From Bidens hawaiensis (lineage: Eukaryota; Streptophyta; Magnoliopsida; Asterales; Asteraceae), in contig JAIQDT010000190.1 in NCBI GenBank assembly GCA_021521415.1, positions 1,860,001 through 1,924,000 of the forward strand: 64,000 nucleotides of DNA. Direction: 5' to 3'. Under the pieces are notes generated by a model. That model was not told where the DNA came from. It worked only from the letters and a program-made list of their open reading frames with translations, and did no database searches. Of the stretch, positions 36,522-48,495 are shown in pieces. The translations under genes and the position numbers were made by a program. Each line of letters opens with the position of its first letter. The stretch's first letter is position 1.

Positions 36522-39500
36522 TGTCACACCCCGACTAGGTAGTTGCGGAAGCATAATACGGGAATGTAACAGATAACACTGGTATCAACCACATTGTTTA
36601 TAAAGAAATTCAACAGCTAAATTACATCATATTACATTGGTAGGTACTATGTTTACAAACTAAGTGAAAAACACGTAACCGGTTTACGAGTTTCTTATTC
36701 AGTATTATATTAGCGTCTATTCACAGCTATTCAACTTTCCTTCTAACACCAAGCATGTAAGCAAATCATTCCACTTTTGCTTTACCTGAAAAGCATGTTA
36801 AAACGGGTCAACTACGTCTAGTTGGTGAGTTTCAAGTTTCACGAGTATCAATGAAATCAGTACACGAGTTCGTAAAGTTTACAGTGTGTATGTATATCTG
36901 TATGTGTATGATGTATTATACTAAGCCACAAGTGAAACCGAAACGAGCTAAAACACATGGCCTCCACTGCCCATGCACTCTCGTTGGCATTTAACAGCCA
37001 TTTTGCCCCAAGTATGTACTATGTCTAACACCACATAGCAGTATGTAAAAATATAATGACAATGTGCAACTGGGTTTTCATATGTTCCGGCATACCCCTC
37101 CGGCTCTGTCAGTTGGGTTTGTCAAACCGATAGTACTATCCACACGTCACCGGCACAAAATTAATCACTTGTGTTTGTGGGGACTTGTCAAGTGTTAGTA
37201 CTTAGATAATCCACATCATCACACGTTTTCAAGTATATCAGTATATGTAAACATGCTTTTCACCCCAAAAGTTCGTAAAACAGTTTAGAAAGTGGGGGTC
37301 GTGAAACTCACCTTATCGTAGTTCGCACAGAAATTACGTATCAATAAGTCAGATGCCTCGTTTATAGCCTGATTCCTATAAACGGTATCGTATCGTTAAT
37401 ACTAGTACAGTGTTCAAGCTAAGTCGGGCTGTATAGATAATCTGGGTATAGCTGTTAGGCCCAGAACATAACCATAGTCTTAGATTGTGACGTTGTATAC
37501 TATGAAATGTTTAAAACTGGATTTGGCTCAGTTTCACCGTTTCCCGAGCCTAGCTCAGTTGATTGTTTATACGTTTCGGGATTAGGTAAGATCACATAAA
37601 TTTAAGTAAATATATTGATTAATAAAATAATTTGATTTATGAAAGAATTTTAAGGTTTCGGTGTCTGGTTTGATCGCAGGGTTCGTTTCCGTTTTCACAC
37701 GGGTTTGATTATACAAAACGCGCATAATTCACCCGAATTTTCCGGAATTCTCGTAAAAAGTTCGTTTTTATCAATATCATTCAAAAATATGATATTTGAC
37801 CACTTTTGACATTTTGACATACCAGTCAGTCCGTTAAACACAAAACTGCCGGTTTCGTTAAAACAATTATAATTTAAATCTTTGATTAATCATAACTAAA
37901 TATGTACTTATATATAAATTATGTAAATTTTTGTAAAAATACATTAAGACATGGAGAATTTTATAAAAATATTTTCAGAAATTTTATGATTAATTATTTA
38001 TTTATAAAAATTCATTTAATAGGTTATAATCGTGTAATAAATGGCCCGTTTATATCAAACGACCTTAGAAAAATCCGATAATTTTTACAAATGGCCTCAA
38101 TGTTATTACATAGCCCCTGCAAAATTTCCAGAACCTAACTCTTTTGACAAAATGCCTTTTTGTGCGTTTTTCGGCTGTTAAAATTCAGTTAAGCCATGAT
38201 TGCACAAACCATACTTAGACATTTCCAATGATTCCCAAACTTTACCAGTGATCTTACCATCACATATTAAACTCCAAAACAAAGTTTCATAATTTTTCAA
38301 TATGTTTAGCTATTTTTCCCAAATAAACGTTCATAAACGGAAATAAATTCACCAAATATTCTCCGTTTATCGAAAAATTACCAAATTTGAACAGGGACTC
38401 ATTTATATGATCCCTAATGTCCCTGCAAGTTTTCACAAGCTAACAACAAGCACGTCACAACCTAATACTAAACAGCCCCTAAACGAGTGTTACGGGTTTA
38501 CCTTGTCGGTTTTCGATGAATTTTGCTAGCTTAAACGACTTTCCGGGTCTCGGGTTGCAAACTCAGTATATCTACATATCATATAACATCAAACCAAGCA
38601 TAAATCATCCATGTAACAGCCTTGATAATTAGGGTTTCGGTTTTGGGTTCAAACCGAACTTTCTAACCGTAAAAACGTTGTATTCATGTTCTAATCCGCG
38701 TTTTTGACCAAAAAAGTATATGTTCCTGGTTTGTAAACATGTTTAACATCAAAACATGGGTTTACTTGATTTTTAGGGTTTTTGGATGGTTAAACATGTT
38801 TAAAACTAACTAAAACATGTTTATATGTTAATTATATGAATCAAACTTGGTTAAATTTTCATAAAACTTGATCTTACCTTAGGGTTTTGAAGGGGAGTTG
38901 ATAGAGCAGAAGTTGGAGCTGCTTTGGACTTCAAATGTTTGAGAGTTAAAATGAATAACAATGACTTAAGGAGTAAGTTATATAAAAAAGAATGTGGTGT
39001 AGGGTGGCTGGCGATCGGAACCTTGGAGGGGCCCTTAATGGGCTGTTTTGGCCCATTAATCTAATTATACAAGCCCAAACATGAAAAGCCCACTTCAAAT
39101 TTAGTTCGGGTTCGGTTTTTCGCGAGAAAATTAATTCGGGTGTGAGAAATAGCGCAAAAACGAGTGTTTTTCAGCTTATTTTTGTAAAATAAGAAAAACG
39201 TACTGACTCGTTGTAAAATTCCAAAATATTTTCACGGATTACTTAGAACATGTCATATAAGTGTTTTATAAATCTTTTTCGGCTTAACGGATGCTACAAT
39301 GCTTGTTTTGATATTAACGATTGCGTTTAAGCTTATAGCGTATCGATAAACGAAACCTTTTTCGTTTAAAGAGTTTTAAACGTACTGGGGCCTAAATATC
39401 AATATGTTAGCCTCTATAACCTATATATAACTCGTATATGACCCCTCAGTATATATACGGGTCATAATTAGTATCGGTCGGTTACTCGTTTAAGTACTAC

Positions 39501-39571
39501 GAATTAACCGATTTATCGTTTACTTGTTACGTACTGAATATAGTGTACCTCGTTTTGTCACGAATGTCACA
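36522..39571 (-). repeat. Tekay-2 3' LTR, complete
   Basis: The 3050-bp LTR runs on the minus strand from TGTGACATTCGTGAC (39571) to CGGGGTGTGACA (36522). A TATATAA-type box on the minus strand lies at 38979-38985. In the presumed leader, GGTTTGTCAAACC (37116-37128) followed by the palindrome GATAGTACTATC (37129-37140) is also present, with altered arms, in the Tekay-4 LTR. No ORF worth reporting. Confidence 0.9.
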
Positions 39572-39606
39572 TTTCCCCCCGTTAAGAAATTTCGTCCCCG
39601 AAATTT
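39572..39606 (-). promoter_or_regulatory. Tekay-2 polypurine tract and hairpin
   Basis: The minus strand reads AACGGGGGGAAA directly before the LTR, preceded by the inverted repeat AAATTTCG-GGGA-CGAAATTT. Same arrangement as in Tekay-1. Confidence 0.85.
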
Positions 39607-41018
39607 AATGTGTCATCGGTTTTCTTTTTAGGGAACAGGTGTGGGTATTTCTTTCGGAATTCGTTCTTTCGTTGCCAAGTATATTCGGGTCCTTGTTTTG
39701 AATTCCACCGAACTTTTACTAATGAAATTTTGTTGTGTCGTAACTGTTTGGTTTTCCCGTCTACAATTCCTACTGGTTCCTCTACGAAGTTGAGCTTTTC
39801 GTTGATCTGAACATCCTCCAGTGGTACTATTGTCGTTTCATCAGTCAAACACTTTTTCAGATTCGATACATGAAACACGTCATGAATAGTGCTTAGTTCT
39901 AAGGGTAGTTTTAATCGGTAAGCTACGGGACCAATTTTTGCGACAATCTCAAAAGGTCCGATGTATCTCGGGGCTAGTTTACCAGTCTTTCCAAATCTTA
40001 TAACACCCTTCCATGGCGATACTTTTAAAAATACCTTATCACCTATTTCAAAAGATAACGGTTTTCTGCGAACATCGGCATAACTCTTTTGTCGGTCACG
40101 GGCAGCTTTCAATTTTTGTTTAACCTGGTGAATCTTATCGGTGGTTTCCTGAATTAAATCAGATCTTGAAATTTGAGTATCACCCACTTCTGTCCAACAT
40201 AGTGGTGATCTACATTTTCGCCCGTATAGAGCTTCATAAGGTGCTGCTTGTATACTACTGTGATAACTGTTATTGTAAGAGAATTCAATGAGTGGGAGGT
40301 GTTGATCCCAATTCCCTTTGAAGTCCAGTACACAAGCACGAAGTAAATCTTCTAAGGTTTGGATGGTTCGTTCGGATTGACCATCGGTTTGGGGATGGTA
40401 AGCCGTACTTAGGTCGATTCGGGTTCCTAAGGCTTCTTGTGCTGCTTGCCAGAAATGTGAAGTAAAGTGACTGTCTCGATCGGAAATAATCGAAAGAGGT
40501 ACTCCGTGTCGAGATACTATTTCATCAATGTAAATTTGAGCGAGTTTTTCGGTGGTGTAGTTGTTACGGATGGGAATAAAGTGTGCGGATTTGGTTAATC
40601 GGTCCACAATTACCCAAATTGCGTTATGTCCTCGGGAGGTTTTAGGAAAGTGTATCACAAAGTCCATGGTAATTTGTTCCCATTTCCATTGTGAGATTTC
40701 GGGTTGTTGTAACATTCCCGAAGGTTTTTGATATTCCGCCTTTACCCTTGCACATGTTGCACATTTACTTACATACACGGCTATATCCTTTTTCATACCA
40801 GGCCACCAGTAAAATTCTTTAACATCCTTATACATCTTATCAGTACCTGGATGAATAGAATATTTGGATTTGTGTGCTTCATCAAGAATCAACTTTCGGA
40901 GTTTATGAAGTGTTGGAATCCAGACCCGGTTTTTGTAATAATATACTTCATCAATTTTCTTCTCAAAATTCCTATCATTTCCATGTAGTTCTTCTTTTTC
41001 TAGCTGATCTGCCTTCAA
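39582..41018 (-). pseudogene. Tekay-2 Pol C-terminal part: integrase and chromodomain-like tail
   Basis: 478 residues are open. The integrase zinc region is [11 protein letters not shown] with CATCARVK; the core shows [18 protein letters not shown] and [11 protein letters not shown] with the D, D35E spacing. The tail has [16 protein letters not shown] then KKYPHLF, the Tekay chromodomain-like end. It is out of frame with the upstream part because one base is missing near 41065, so no full Pol can be read. The first in-frame Met at 41018 is not a genuine start. Confidence 0.88.
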
Positions 41019-41050
41019 GGCCTCATCTTGTGCAACGCGAACTTGTTCGG

Positions 41051-43708
41051 TTAGGCTATTTGAACAATCATTCCGAGTGCTCGTACCCTTAATGGTTTGA
41101 TTCTGTCTTTTCGGCTTAAAGCATCGGCTACTACGTTGGCTTTACCCGGATGGTATTTAATCTCACAATCATAATCATTTAACAGTTCTACCCATCTCCT
41201 TTGTCTCATGTTTAGCTCTTTCTGATCGAATATGTGTTGTAGGCTTTTGTGATCAGTATAGATGGTACATTTAGTGCCATACAAGTAATGTCTCCAAATC
41301 TTCAATGCAAAGATAACTGCTCCCAATTCCAAATCATGGGTCGTATAATTCTTTTCATGTACTTTTAATTGTCGGGAAGCATATGCTATTACTTTCTTTC
41401 TTTGCATCAGTACGCATCCTAAACCTTTACGAGATGCGTCACAATATACCACCAATTCATCCGTTCCATCTGGAAGGCTTAATATTGGAGCCTCACATAA
41501 CTTCTGTGTTAACGTTTGGAAGCCAATTTCTTGTTCTTCTCCCCATTCATATGCTCGATCTTTTTGAGTTAGGAGGGTTAGAGGTTGTGCAATACTTGAA
41601 AAGTTTTCAATGAATCTTCTATAATATCCGGCTAGTCCTAAGAATTGACGAATTTCTCTTGGTGACTTAGGCACTTGCCAATTCTTAATGGCCTCAATTT
41701 TACTTGGGTCTACTTGGATCCCTTGATGGTTCACAATGTGTCCCAAAAACTGTACTTCTTGTAGCCAAAATTCACATTTGGACAACTTTGCGTATAACTT
41801 CACTTGCCTCAATAATTTTAAGATTTCCCGCAAATGTTGTTCGTGTTCCTCCTTACTTTTCGAATATATCAAAATGTCATAAATAAACACTATCACAAAC
41901 TTGTCAAGGTAAGGTTTGCAAATTCGGTTCATGAGGTCCATAAACACTGCGGGTGCATTTGTCAACCCAAACGGCATAACCAAAAATTCATAGTGACCAT
42001 ACCGAGTTCGGAAAGCTGTTTTTGGTATGTCTTCTTCCTGAATTCTTACTTGATGATTACCAGATCTAAGATCAATTTTTGAAAAATACTTTGCACCTTG
42101 GAGCTGATCAAACAAGTCATCAATTCGAGGTAAGGGGTATCTATTCTTTATAGTCACTTTATTTAATTCCCGGTAATCAATACACATTCGAAAACTCCCA
42201 TATTTCTTCTTTACAAACAACACTGGTGCTCCCCACGGTGAGTAACTAGGGCGAATAAAACCCCTGTCCAGTAATTCTTGTAACTGGTTGGACAGTTCTT
42301 GCATTTCAGAAGGTGCAAGTCGATAAGGTGCCTTAGCAATGGGTGCTGCTCCCGATATCAAGTCAATACGGAATTCAACCTGTCGGGTCGGTGGTAAACC
42401 AGGCAACTCATCGGGGAATACATCTGAATACTCGTGTACCACTGGGATGTCTTCCATTCGTTTTTCCTCAGGTTCCTTAACTGTTACACTCGCCAAGTAT
42501 AAAGTACAACCTTGGCGTAAATATCTCAATGCCTTAAGTTGAGATATGAGAGGCAGTACCGTACCAGATTTCTCACCTTGAACAATCATAGCTTCATCAT
42601 TCGAAAGAGGTATTCTAACGGTCTTATCCTTACAGACAATTTCAGCTTTATACTTAGATAGCCAGTCCATACCGACTATAATATCGAAACTTCCCAATTC
42701 CACTGGAAGTAAATCAATAAGGAATGGGTGGTCGTTTAGGATAAGGGAACAGTCTCGGACTATTCGGTTAACAAGTATAGACTTACCGTTAGCGAGTTCT
42801 ATAGTATATGGTTTTGTTAGTTCACTAACCGGCATATTTTCAAAAGGTAAGAAGTTAACAGATATGAAACTTCTATCGGCACCCGTATCAAACAAAACTG
42901 AAGCATACTGACCCGAAACTAAGAATGTACCTGTCACCACATTCGGATCATGACGCGCTTCACCCGGTCCTAATACAAACGCGCGTCCCCTAGCTGCATT
43001 GGAGGTTGATGCTTGTGCTTTGTTCTGCCTTCTCACTGCACCCGGGTTCAAATTGGGGCAGTATTTCCGAAAGTGTTCCGTACTGCCACATTCATAGCAG
43101 GTACAGAGATTCGTGGTAGGTGGGGTTTGTTGGTTGAGTTGTGGGCGGGTTGGTTGAGGTCGAGGTAGTTGAGTTGATTGCGGTGGACGGTTAACAGTGT
43201 TGGTGGGGGTTCTACAGTTGGGGGCATAGTGTCCCGTTCTTCCACACTTTTGACAAATGATCGGTTTGCAATCACCCACATGATGAAAGTTACATCTTCT
43301 GCACTTCGGTAACGTCCCTTTATAGGTCTCTTGGTTTACATTAGAACTGGTTATGGCATAACTTCGGGTATTCAGACGAGCCCGCTTGTTTTGAGGGTTT
43401 CCTTGCATTCTTGTCCCATAATCAGTTCGTTTTAAACTTGTTGTTTCACCTGGCATCCTTATCACTCCACTTCTCATCAGATCAAAACTAACGACACCCG
43501 TTTGAGATACAGCACTTTCTAATGTCGGGTGGGCAACTGAATTCACTATACTTCTCACAGTAGGGGTCAGTCCCCAGATATAACGTTCAATTCGTTTCGC
43601 TTCCGGTGTAACTAACCACGGAACTAAGCGGGACAGTTCGTTAAAATGATTCGTGTATCCCACATGGTCCGCTCCTTTCATTTCCAGATTCCATAACTCG
43701 TGTTCCAA
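41051..43708 (-). pseudogene. Tekay-2 Gag C-terminus, protease, RT, RNase H
   Basis: 885 residues are open after a stop that separates the N-terminal gag. Knuckles [14 protein letters not shown] and [14 protein letters not shown] are present, as are protease [13 protein letters not shown] and RNase H ([10 protein letters not shown]). In RT the first catalytic Asp is replaced: the motif reads FIYD, with a TAT codon at 41881-41879, where the other Tekay copies have FIDD or FLDD. A second odd change is KKKYGSF instead of KKKDGSF. The frame ends at TAA near 41051 after the one-base loss. Confidence 0.9.
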
Positions 43709-44404
43709 CCTCTGAATCTCACTTTTAGGACAAAAATCCTATAGCATGAGGGTTTTTAATTCAGTCCATGACATACTATTAATAGCATCTTGTCCCCTTA
43801 TTTGGATTACCGTGTTCCACCACATCAGCGCTTGGTCTAGAAACATACTGGTAGCAAATTTGACCACGCGGTTCGGTGGACACTCACTGATATTAATTAC
43901 TGATTCGGTCTTTTCTATCCATTTGACCAGTCCGCTAGGTCATTCAATACCCTTAAAATCAATCGGTTTACATGATGTAAATTGTTTGTATGAGTACTCC
44001 TGACGCGGGGGTTCTCGGTTATTATTATTGTTATTATCGGTATTGGTCCGAGTATTATCATTATTAGTTGTGTTAACAACCGGTACAGGGTTTGGGTTCG
44101 GGATATTATCAGGGTGCACAACAGGTTCTGGGTTCCCAGTGACATTCATAGTTGGGAGAGTGTTATTATTATTTATGACATTATCAGTATTCACCGGGAT
44201 AGTAACACCCGAGGCTACATTAGTGTCCGGCGGAGGTGTATTAACAGTGGCCGTGGTGGTGCTCGTAGGTTGATTAACAGTATTGTTAGCACGTATGTCT
44301 GCAGTAACTTGTGTTACAATTGTTGGTATCACTGCTTGTAGTTGACGAGCATTCATTGCGGCCACTTCCGCCTCAGACAAAGGGTTTGTTTTCTTCAGGG
44401 CCAT
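43709..44404 (-). pseudogene. Tekay-2 Gag N-terminal part with two stops
   Basis: Starts MALKKTNPLSEAEVAAMNAR at 44404, followed by an Asn/Thr/Pro-rich low-complexity stretch, then the conserved YKQFTSCKPIDFKG. A TGA at about 43937-43939 and a TAG at about 43740-43742 interrupt the same frame; between them the gag core is clear (GLVKWIEKTESV, FLDQALMWWN). Gag would form the capsid-like particle. Confidence 0.85.
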
Positions 44405-44761
44405 TCTATAAAATAATTAATTATATAATAATCAATATCATTTCACTATGACCAGCACAACTTTACGATATTACACTTTCACAACATATAACTATGCCAA
44501 AGAAAACACGTTTGTATTAATTATAATCATTACTGTACATATGCATCCAAAATTAGCGCATAGGCTTAACCTGGTATAGGCCAGCGCTTGTATATGCGTA
44601 TCAAAATTTGTCACTAAGTGACATGTAGACTTAACCCGATAAGGGCCAGTGCTTGAAATAGTACTAAACCACAAATAACTCCCAAGTCAGCCCAACACGC
44701 TGTAACAAAATGCTGCCTGGGATATCAAAAGACTATATACATAAGACTAGATTACTATGTC
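44405..44761 (-). other. Tekay-2 interval between extra ORF and gag
   Basis: About 360 bp with no credible ORF; I see no clear signal in it. Confidence 0.6.
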
Positions 44762-45509
44762 CTATCCATTCTTTGCAACATGGAGCCACAACCAAACAAC
44801 AGCAGCCACTAGGGCCGCATTAACTGCTAAGCATACCCCCAGTAGTATCATCGCTCGATCCTGACGCCCATGGCTGTGAGCACTGGATCTTTGCACAATT
44901 CTGATTTCCTGCTGCATATACCTCATGTGATCATACATATCATGTCTATGCTGGTTTAGGTTATTTATCGAATGCGATTGTTCTAAAAGCTGATCAGTTG
45001 CTAAACCAAACCATGCTGAATCAGAATGACGAGGTGTTTCGGGTACCGGGGCGGGTAAACCCCAAGTAGGAATAGGTATCTCAGTGACCTGGACACGTGA
45101 TGTTTCTCCCCTATTGTACGTAGATCGAGGTGGGAAAGAGGTGTGCTCAGGTGGACGCACTGAAATGCGAGCGGTCTGACGGTTTCTAATGGTGGGTGGG
45201 GGTACTGGTGTATGCTGTACAGGTGGAGTAGGGGATCTGGGTGCTCTAAAAAGGTGAATGATAAGCACTAGTAGCTCCCTGTCCTGCAACATTCCTAGGG
45301 GATTCCCTAGGGGGGTAGGTGTCACAACGGTAACCCGATAAGTCGGGTTGATCTGCGGGTACCTCGTGAGGAATTACCGCATCTGCACCTTCTTCCATTT
45401 CCTCTGGTTCCTCCTCAGTTTCCTCTTCCGGATCCTCCTCCTCCTCCTCAGGCCCTGTTGGTAGGGTATTAGGTAAACGATCAGTAGATCTTGACATATT
45501 CCTGCACAA
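44762..45509 (-). pseudogene. Tekay-2 extra ORF upstream of gag, membrane-anchored type
   Basis: Two overlapping frames (45509-45246 and 45325-44762) look like one protein of about 248 residues broken at a run of five T (about 45252-45256, minus strand). The first part is acidic (EEEEEDPEEETEEE). The second is proline-rich (SPTPPVQHTPVPPP), then has a helical, likely coiled segment (LLEQSHSINNLN to MQQEIRIVQ), then a hydrophobic stretch ILLGVCLAVNAALVAAVVWL followed by WLHVAKNG at the end. That layout is of a tail-anchored membrane protein. The codon usage and composition look protein-like across the break. I do not know this family. It is upstream of gag, not in the env position. Function unknown. 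Confidence 0.6.
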
Positions 45510-45861
45510 TGGTTAGTGATAAGAATAATATCCTTCTATATTAATCGTAGTAAAATACATGCAGGTATTTATACACATAAGCACAAATAATCGTTTATAT
45601 ACACAGATATTTATCTATTATTATATTTTATACACATATGTTGCTGTTTTTACCTATTCGATTGTTTATCGACTTCTTCTCGAATTTCCTCGTACAAACA
45701 AGTCTGTTATTACGTTCCGGACCATAATAACCCACTTGTCCATTCGCGTTCATCACGAGAATCATTCGTGTATATTATTTAATATTATTTTGTTCCCAGA
45801 GTTAATCGAGCCTACGGTTATCTTAGGGTATCCTAAGGGACATCCTAATTCTTTATAACCA
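45510..45861 (-). other. Tekay-2 leader between primer site and extra ORF
   Basis: About 350 bp, AT-rich, with no ORF that stands out. An ORF on the opposite strand here has no recognisable features. Confidence 0.6.
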
Positions 45862-45878
45862 ATGGCTCTGATACCAAC
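45862..45878 (-). promoter_or_regulatory. Tekay-2 primer binding site (tRNA-Met)
   Basis: The minus strand reads TTGGTATCAGAGCCATT, complementary to the 3' end of initiator tRNA-Met and 3 bases from the 5' LTR end at 45882. Confidence 0.9.
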
Positions 45879-45881
45879 TTC

Positions 45882-46011
45882 TGTCACACCCCGACTAGGT
45901 AGTTGCGGAAGCGTAATACGGGAATGTAACAGATAACACTGGTATCAACCAGATTGTTTATAAAGAAATTCAACAGCTAAATTACATCATATTACATTGG
46001 TAGGTACTATG
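45882..46011 (-). repeat. Tekay-2 5' LTR, terminal 130 bp
   Basis: Matches 36522-36651 with two substitutions, then stops where Tekay-3 begins. The rest should resume beyond the window. The pentamer CTATG (46007-46011) is the candidate Tekay-3 target duplication. Confidence 0.92.
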
Positions 46012-46322
46012 TGTCACACCCCGGTCGTAATGGCGGAAAACCGAGGCGTGGCGACTAGGTCGTGATTGATTGAGCACAATAGTATAAAAGTCTAAATGCA
46101 TAAACATAACCAAACTGTCAAATATTACATCATCCAGGTAACATGAAACAAATTGTTTTAATACAAAATATCAAGTTTCCAAACAACTCCTAGCCTAGCC
46201 TTCATCTCTCTAAGGCCTCTATCAGCTATTAGCTACTTCCTGCTTCATTTCCTGAAAACATGTAATAAAACGTCAACTACAAAAAGTAGATGAGTGAATT
46301 CATAGGTTAACTAATACTGTAG

Positions 46323-46436
46323 TGATAAGCCCTACACAAGCATACTAGGCTAAGTTGTAGGGGTTTATATATAGGGTGTACCATCGGCTAACCCACCACT
46401 CCTACAACTTATCCTACTATGCTTGGTATGCTTATC
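46323..46436 (-). repeat. Large hairpin with 39-nt loop, LTR copy
   Basis: Arms 46323-46361 and 46401-46436 are almost fully complementary (TAAGTTGTAGG/CCTACAACTTA plus CAAGCATA/TATGCTTG). They enclose a loop of exactly 39 nt (46362-46400) containing TATATATAGGGTGTACC and GGCTAACCCACCACT. The same loop recurs three times in the 3' untranslated region of this element on different stems. Confidence 0.88.
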
Positions 46437-46645
46437 ATCTCAACTGAATCTGCAAGAGTTTCGTATAAAGATTCCAATTATTGTTTCCATGCATGCAGGA
46501 GGAACGGTATCAAGGATATATGTATAAGATACCCAAGAATCATATGTAACCATGCCATGATGAAAAATGATAATGATGCATAATGATCACACAAGACCTG
46601 ACATCGACCCCACACAAGACCACACTATGCTACTTGATTTCCTTG

Positions 46646-46887
46646 ATGGTAACCCAAATCGATCACTTTGGGTACCATGAGAGAATTCTAAAGCGTACTT
46701 TAGTATCTCTTGGATTCCTAATCGATCACTTAGGAGATCCTTCGGATCCTTAATCGAACACTTAAGAGATCCTTCGGATTCTTAATCGAACACTTAAGAA
46801 CCCCATAGGTCACGTGTATTCTAAATCGATCACTTTAGAATCCCACATCTAGTGACGGCCTGTCTACCAATCGACCACTTGGAGATC
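46646..46887 (-). repeat. Array of seven small hairpins with a shared loop
   Basis: Hairpins lie at 46646-46678, 46681-46710, 46712-46740, 46744-46772, 46776-46804, 46816-46843 and 46862-46887. Six share the loop TCGATCAC, TCGAACAC or TCGACCAC; the second has GCGTAC. Stems differ but stay paired: CCCAAA/TTTGGG, CCTAA/TTAGG, CTTAA/TTAAG twice, CTAAA/TTTAG and CCAA/TTGG. Outer arms such as GGATC/GATCC extend several. Confidence 0.88.
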
Positions 46888-47442
46888 AAACCTATGCACT
46901 ATTGTGACCTATATTGCCACTGTTCACACGATCACAAGACTGACCAATGAATAATGTGTTTTCATGATAAAGTATAACGGGTACATGACTTTGATTTCCA
47001 AACGTCCAATGTTCCCTAAACGCTGAGTGATTCCCATATTTACTCCTGAATATTTGATTATGCATACACAACTTCCGAGAAAGTTAAGGTACGCGTAACC
47101 TGCCATGATTACTTGTTTTCCCAATGTTCATTGTTTGCAAAAGATTTGTCAAGTGTTTATGATAAGTAATGTTTGAATAAATGTGTTTTGTCAAAACGTG
47201 TACATTTACCATGTTTTCACCCCCAATGATTTGAAAGGCTTTAAAAGAAAAATGGGGGCTATGAACTCACCTTGTTGACTAGGTGTGGTTGCTAGGGCGG
47301 TCGGGTGCTGTCAAACGTCGATCCTCTAAGTCTAGACAAGGACATAATAAGTTAACAACGCAGTTTAAGTCTAAGAGTGTAAGCCTTACACGATCTCGAG
47401 CAAAAACTAGGTTTTAAAGACGAAACAGCTTGGTTCTGACCT

Positions 47443-47677
47443 GATTCGATCGAATAGGAACACATTCGATCGAATAGACACACATTCGATCGAATAGAAA
47501 CACATTCGATCGAATAGACAGACGTTCGATCGAATACGAAGCTCATTCGGTCGAATGAGTTGGAGACCATTCGGTTGCTTTCCTATTCGGTCGACTGGAC
47601 TGGTTCGATCGACACATTCGATCGAATGAACTGATTCGATCGACTGGTTCGATCGAATGAACTGATTCGATCGACTG
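47443..47677 (-). repeat. ATTCGATCGAAT palindrome array
   Basis: About thirteen units of the palindrome ATTCGATCGAAT or close variants (TTCGGTCGAA, TTCGATCGAC) repeat at roughly 20-bp or shorter spacing. ORFs through it on the minus strand are repeat artefacts. Confidence 0.88.
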
Positions 47678-48217
47678 AAAGCTGGGCGACGGAGATACCC
47701 ACGGGTTTTCCAGATTTTCCAGATTTTTGACCCAAAATCGAAGTTTTTGACATGGAAATGCTCGGGATTGAAAGGGGTATCGATTCCTAGTACTTTTAAA
47801 CACAAAAGCTTGCATTTTGACACCAAAAATGACGGTTTTTGACCAAGAACACACTTGACACAAAAGTCGGAGTTTTTGCTCGATTCGGGGCGGGTTTTGG
47901 TTGTAAAAACGTATGATTTTCAAGAAGATCTTACCGACAACAACGATAAACAGATTGGTGGACTCGAATCTTAGATTGGATGACTTTCTCTCACTACTCT
48001 CTCTCTAGAAGTGGGAGTGTTTGGGTGGGAAGTGTTGGTGGAAATGAAAGAGATGGTGTAAGAATACTTGATTTTCCGCTTAAATACTCGGGTGACTCGG
48101 GTTCGGGTTTAGGCTACCGACGGGTCAAGACTAGTCGAGTTCATAAGTTTTTAAACAAACTAAAACTTTTTCAGCAAAACTTTTATAAACCATTTTCCGA
48201 ATAATTATTTAAAATCT

Positions 48218-48256
<39 letters not shown>

Positions 48257-48455
48257 AAGAACATTTTATTTTTCAAAAGCATAAAAATTAATATTTTCCA
48301 GGCGTAAATGTCGTTTTATAAAATAAACATTTCAAATGATAAAAGCAGATTTCTCCAATGATATGGGTTCCGAACTTATCGTCCAGAACCCCAAAGTGTA
48401 TAGTTTCCGATGATTCCTTGATTTTTGTCTACCAGTCAAATTCCAGGGCGTTACA

Positions 48456-48495
48456 TCCTCCCCAACTTAGGGGAATTTCGTCCCGAAATTTAGCT
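48456..48495 (-). promoter_or_regulatory. Tekay-3 polypurine tract and hairpin
   Basis: The minus strand reads AAGTTGGGGAGGA directly before the LTR start, preceded by AAATTTCG-GGA-CGAAATT. Confidence 0.8.

Larger units (their letters stand above)
36522..46011 (-). mobile_element. Tekay-2: defective Ty3/gypsy chromovirus
   Basis: Right to left: a 130-bp piece of 5' LTR (cut by Tekay-3), tRNA-Met primer site, an extra ORF upstream of gag, gag, pol with chromodomain-like tail, polypurine tract and a complete 3' LTR. It interrupts the SIRE-B 5' LTR; the flanking pentamer on the left is CCCTG (36517-36521). The visible LTR overlap differs at two of about 130 positions, so it looks older than Tekay-1. 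Confidence 0.9.
46012..48455 (-). repeat. Tekay-3 3' LTR, complete
   Basis: The 2444-bp LTR runs on the minus strand from TGTAACGCCCTGG (48455) to CGGGGTGTGACA (46012). A run of 33 T lies at 48220-48252. A possible minus-strand TATTTAA box is at 48080-48086. Downstream of it, in the presumed leader, are three structural arrays described separately (47443-47677, 46646-46887, 46323-46436). Confidence 0.9.

Noticed and set aside
46362..46400. Self-cleaving ribozyme (hammerhead or twister)
   Set aside because: I see no CUGAUGA plus GAAA core for hammerhead and no convincing twister core on either strand. An Rfam covariance search would decide.
47352..47923. Overlapping minus-strand ORFs rich in FDRM and SIECV repeats
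   Set aside because: They translate the ATTCGATCGAAT palindrome array.
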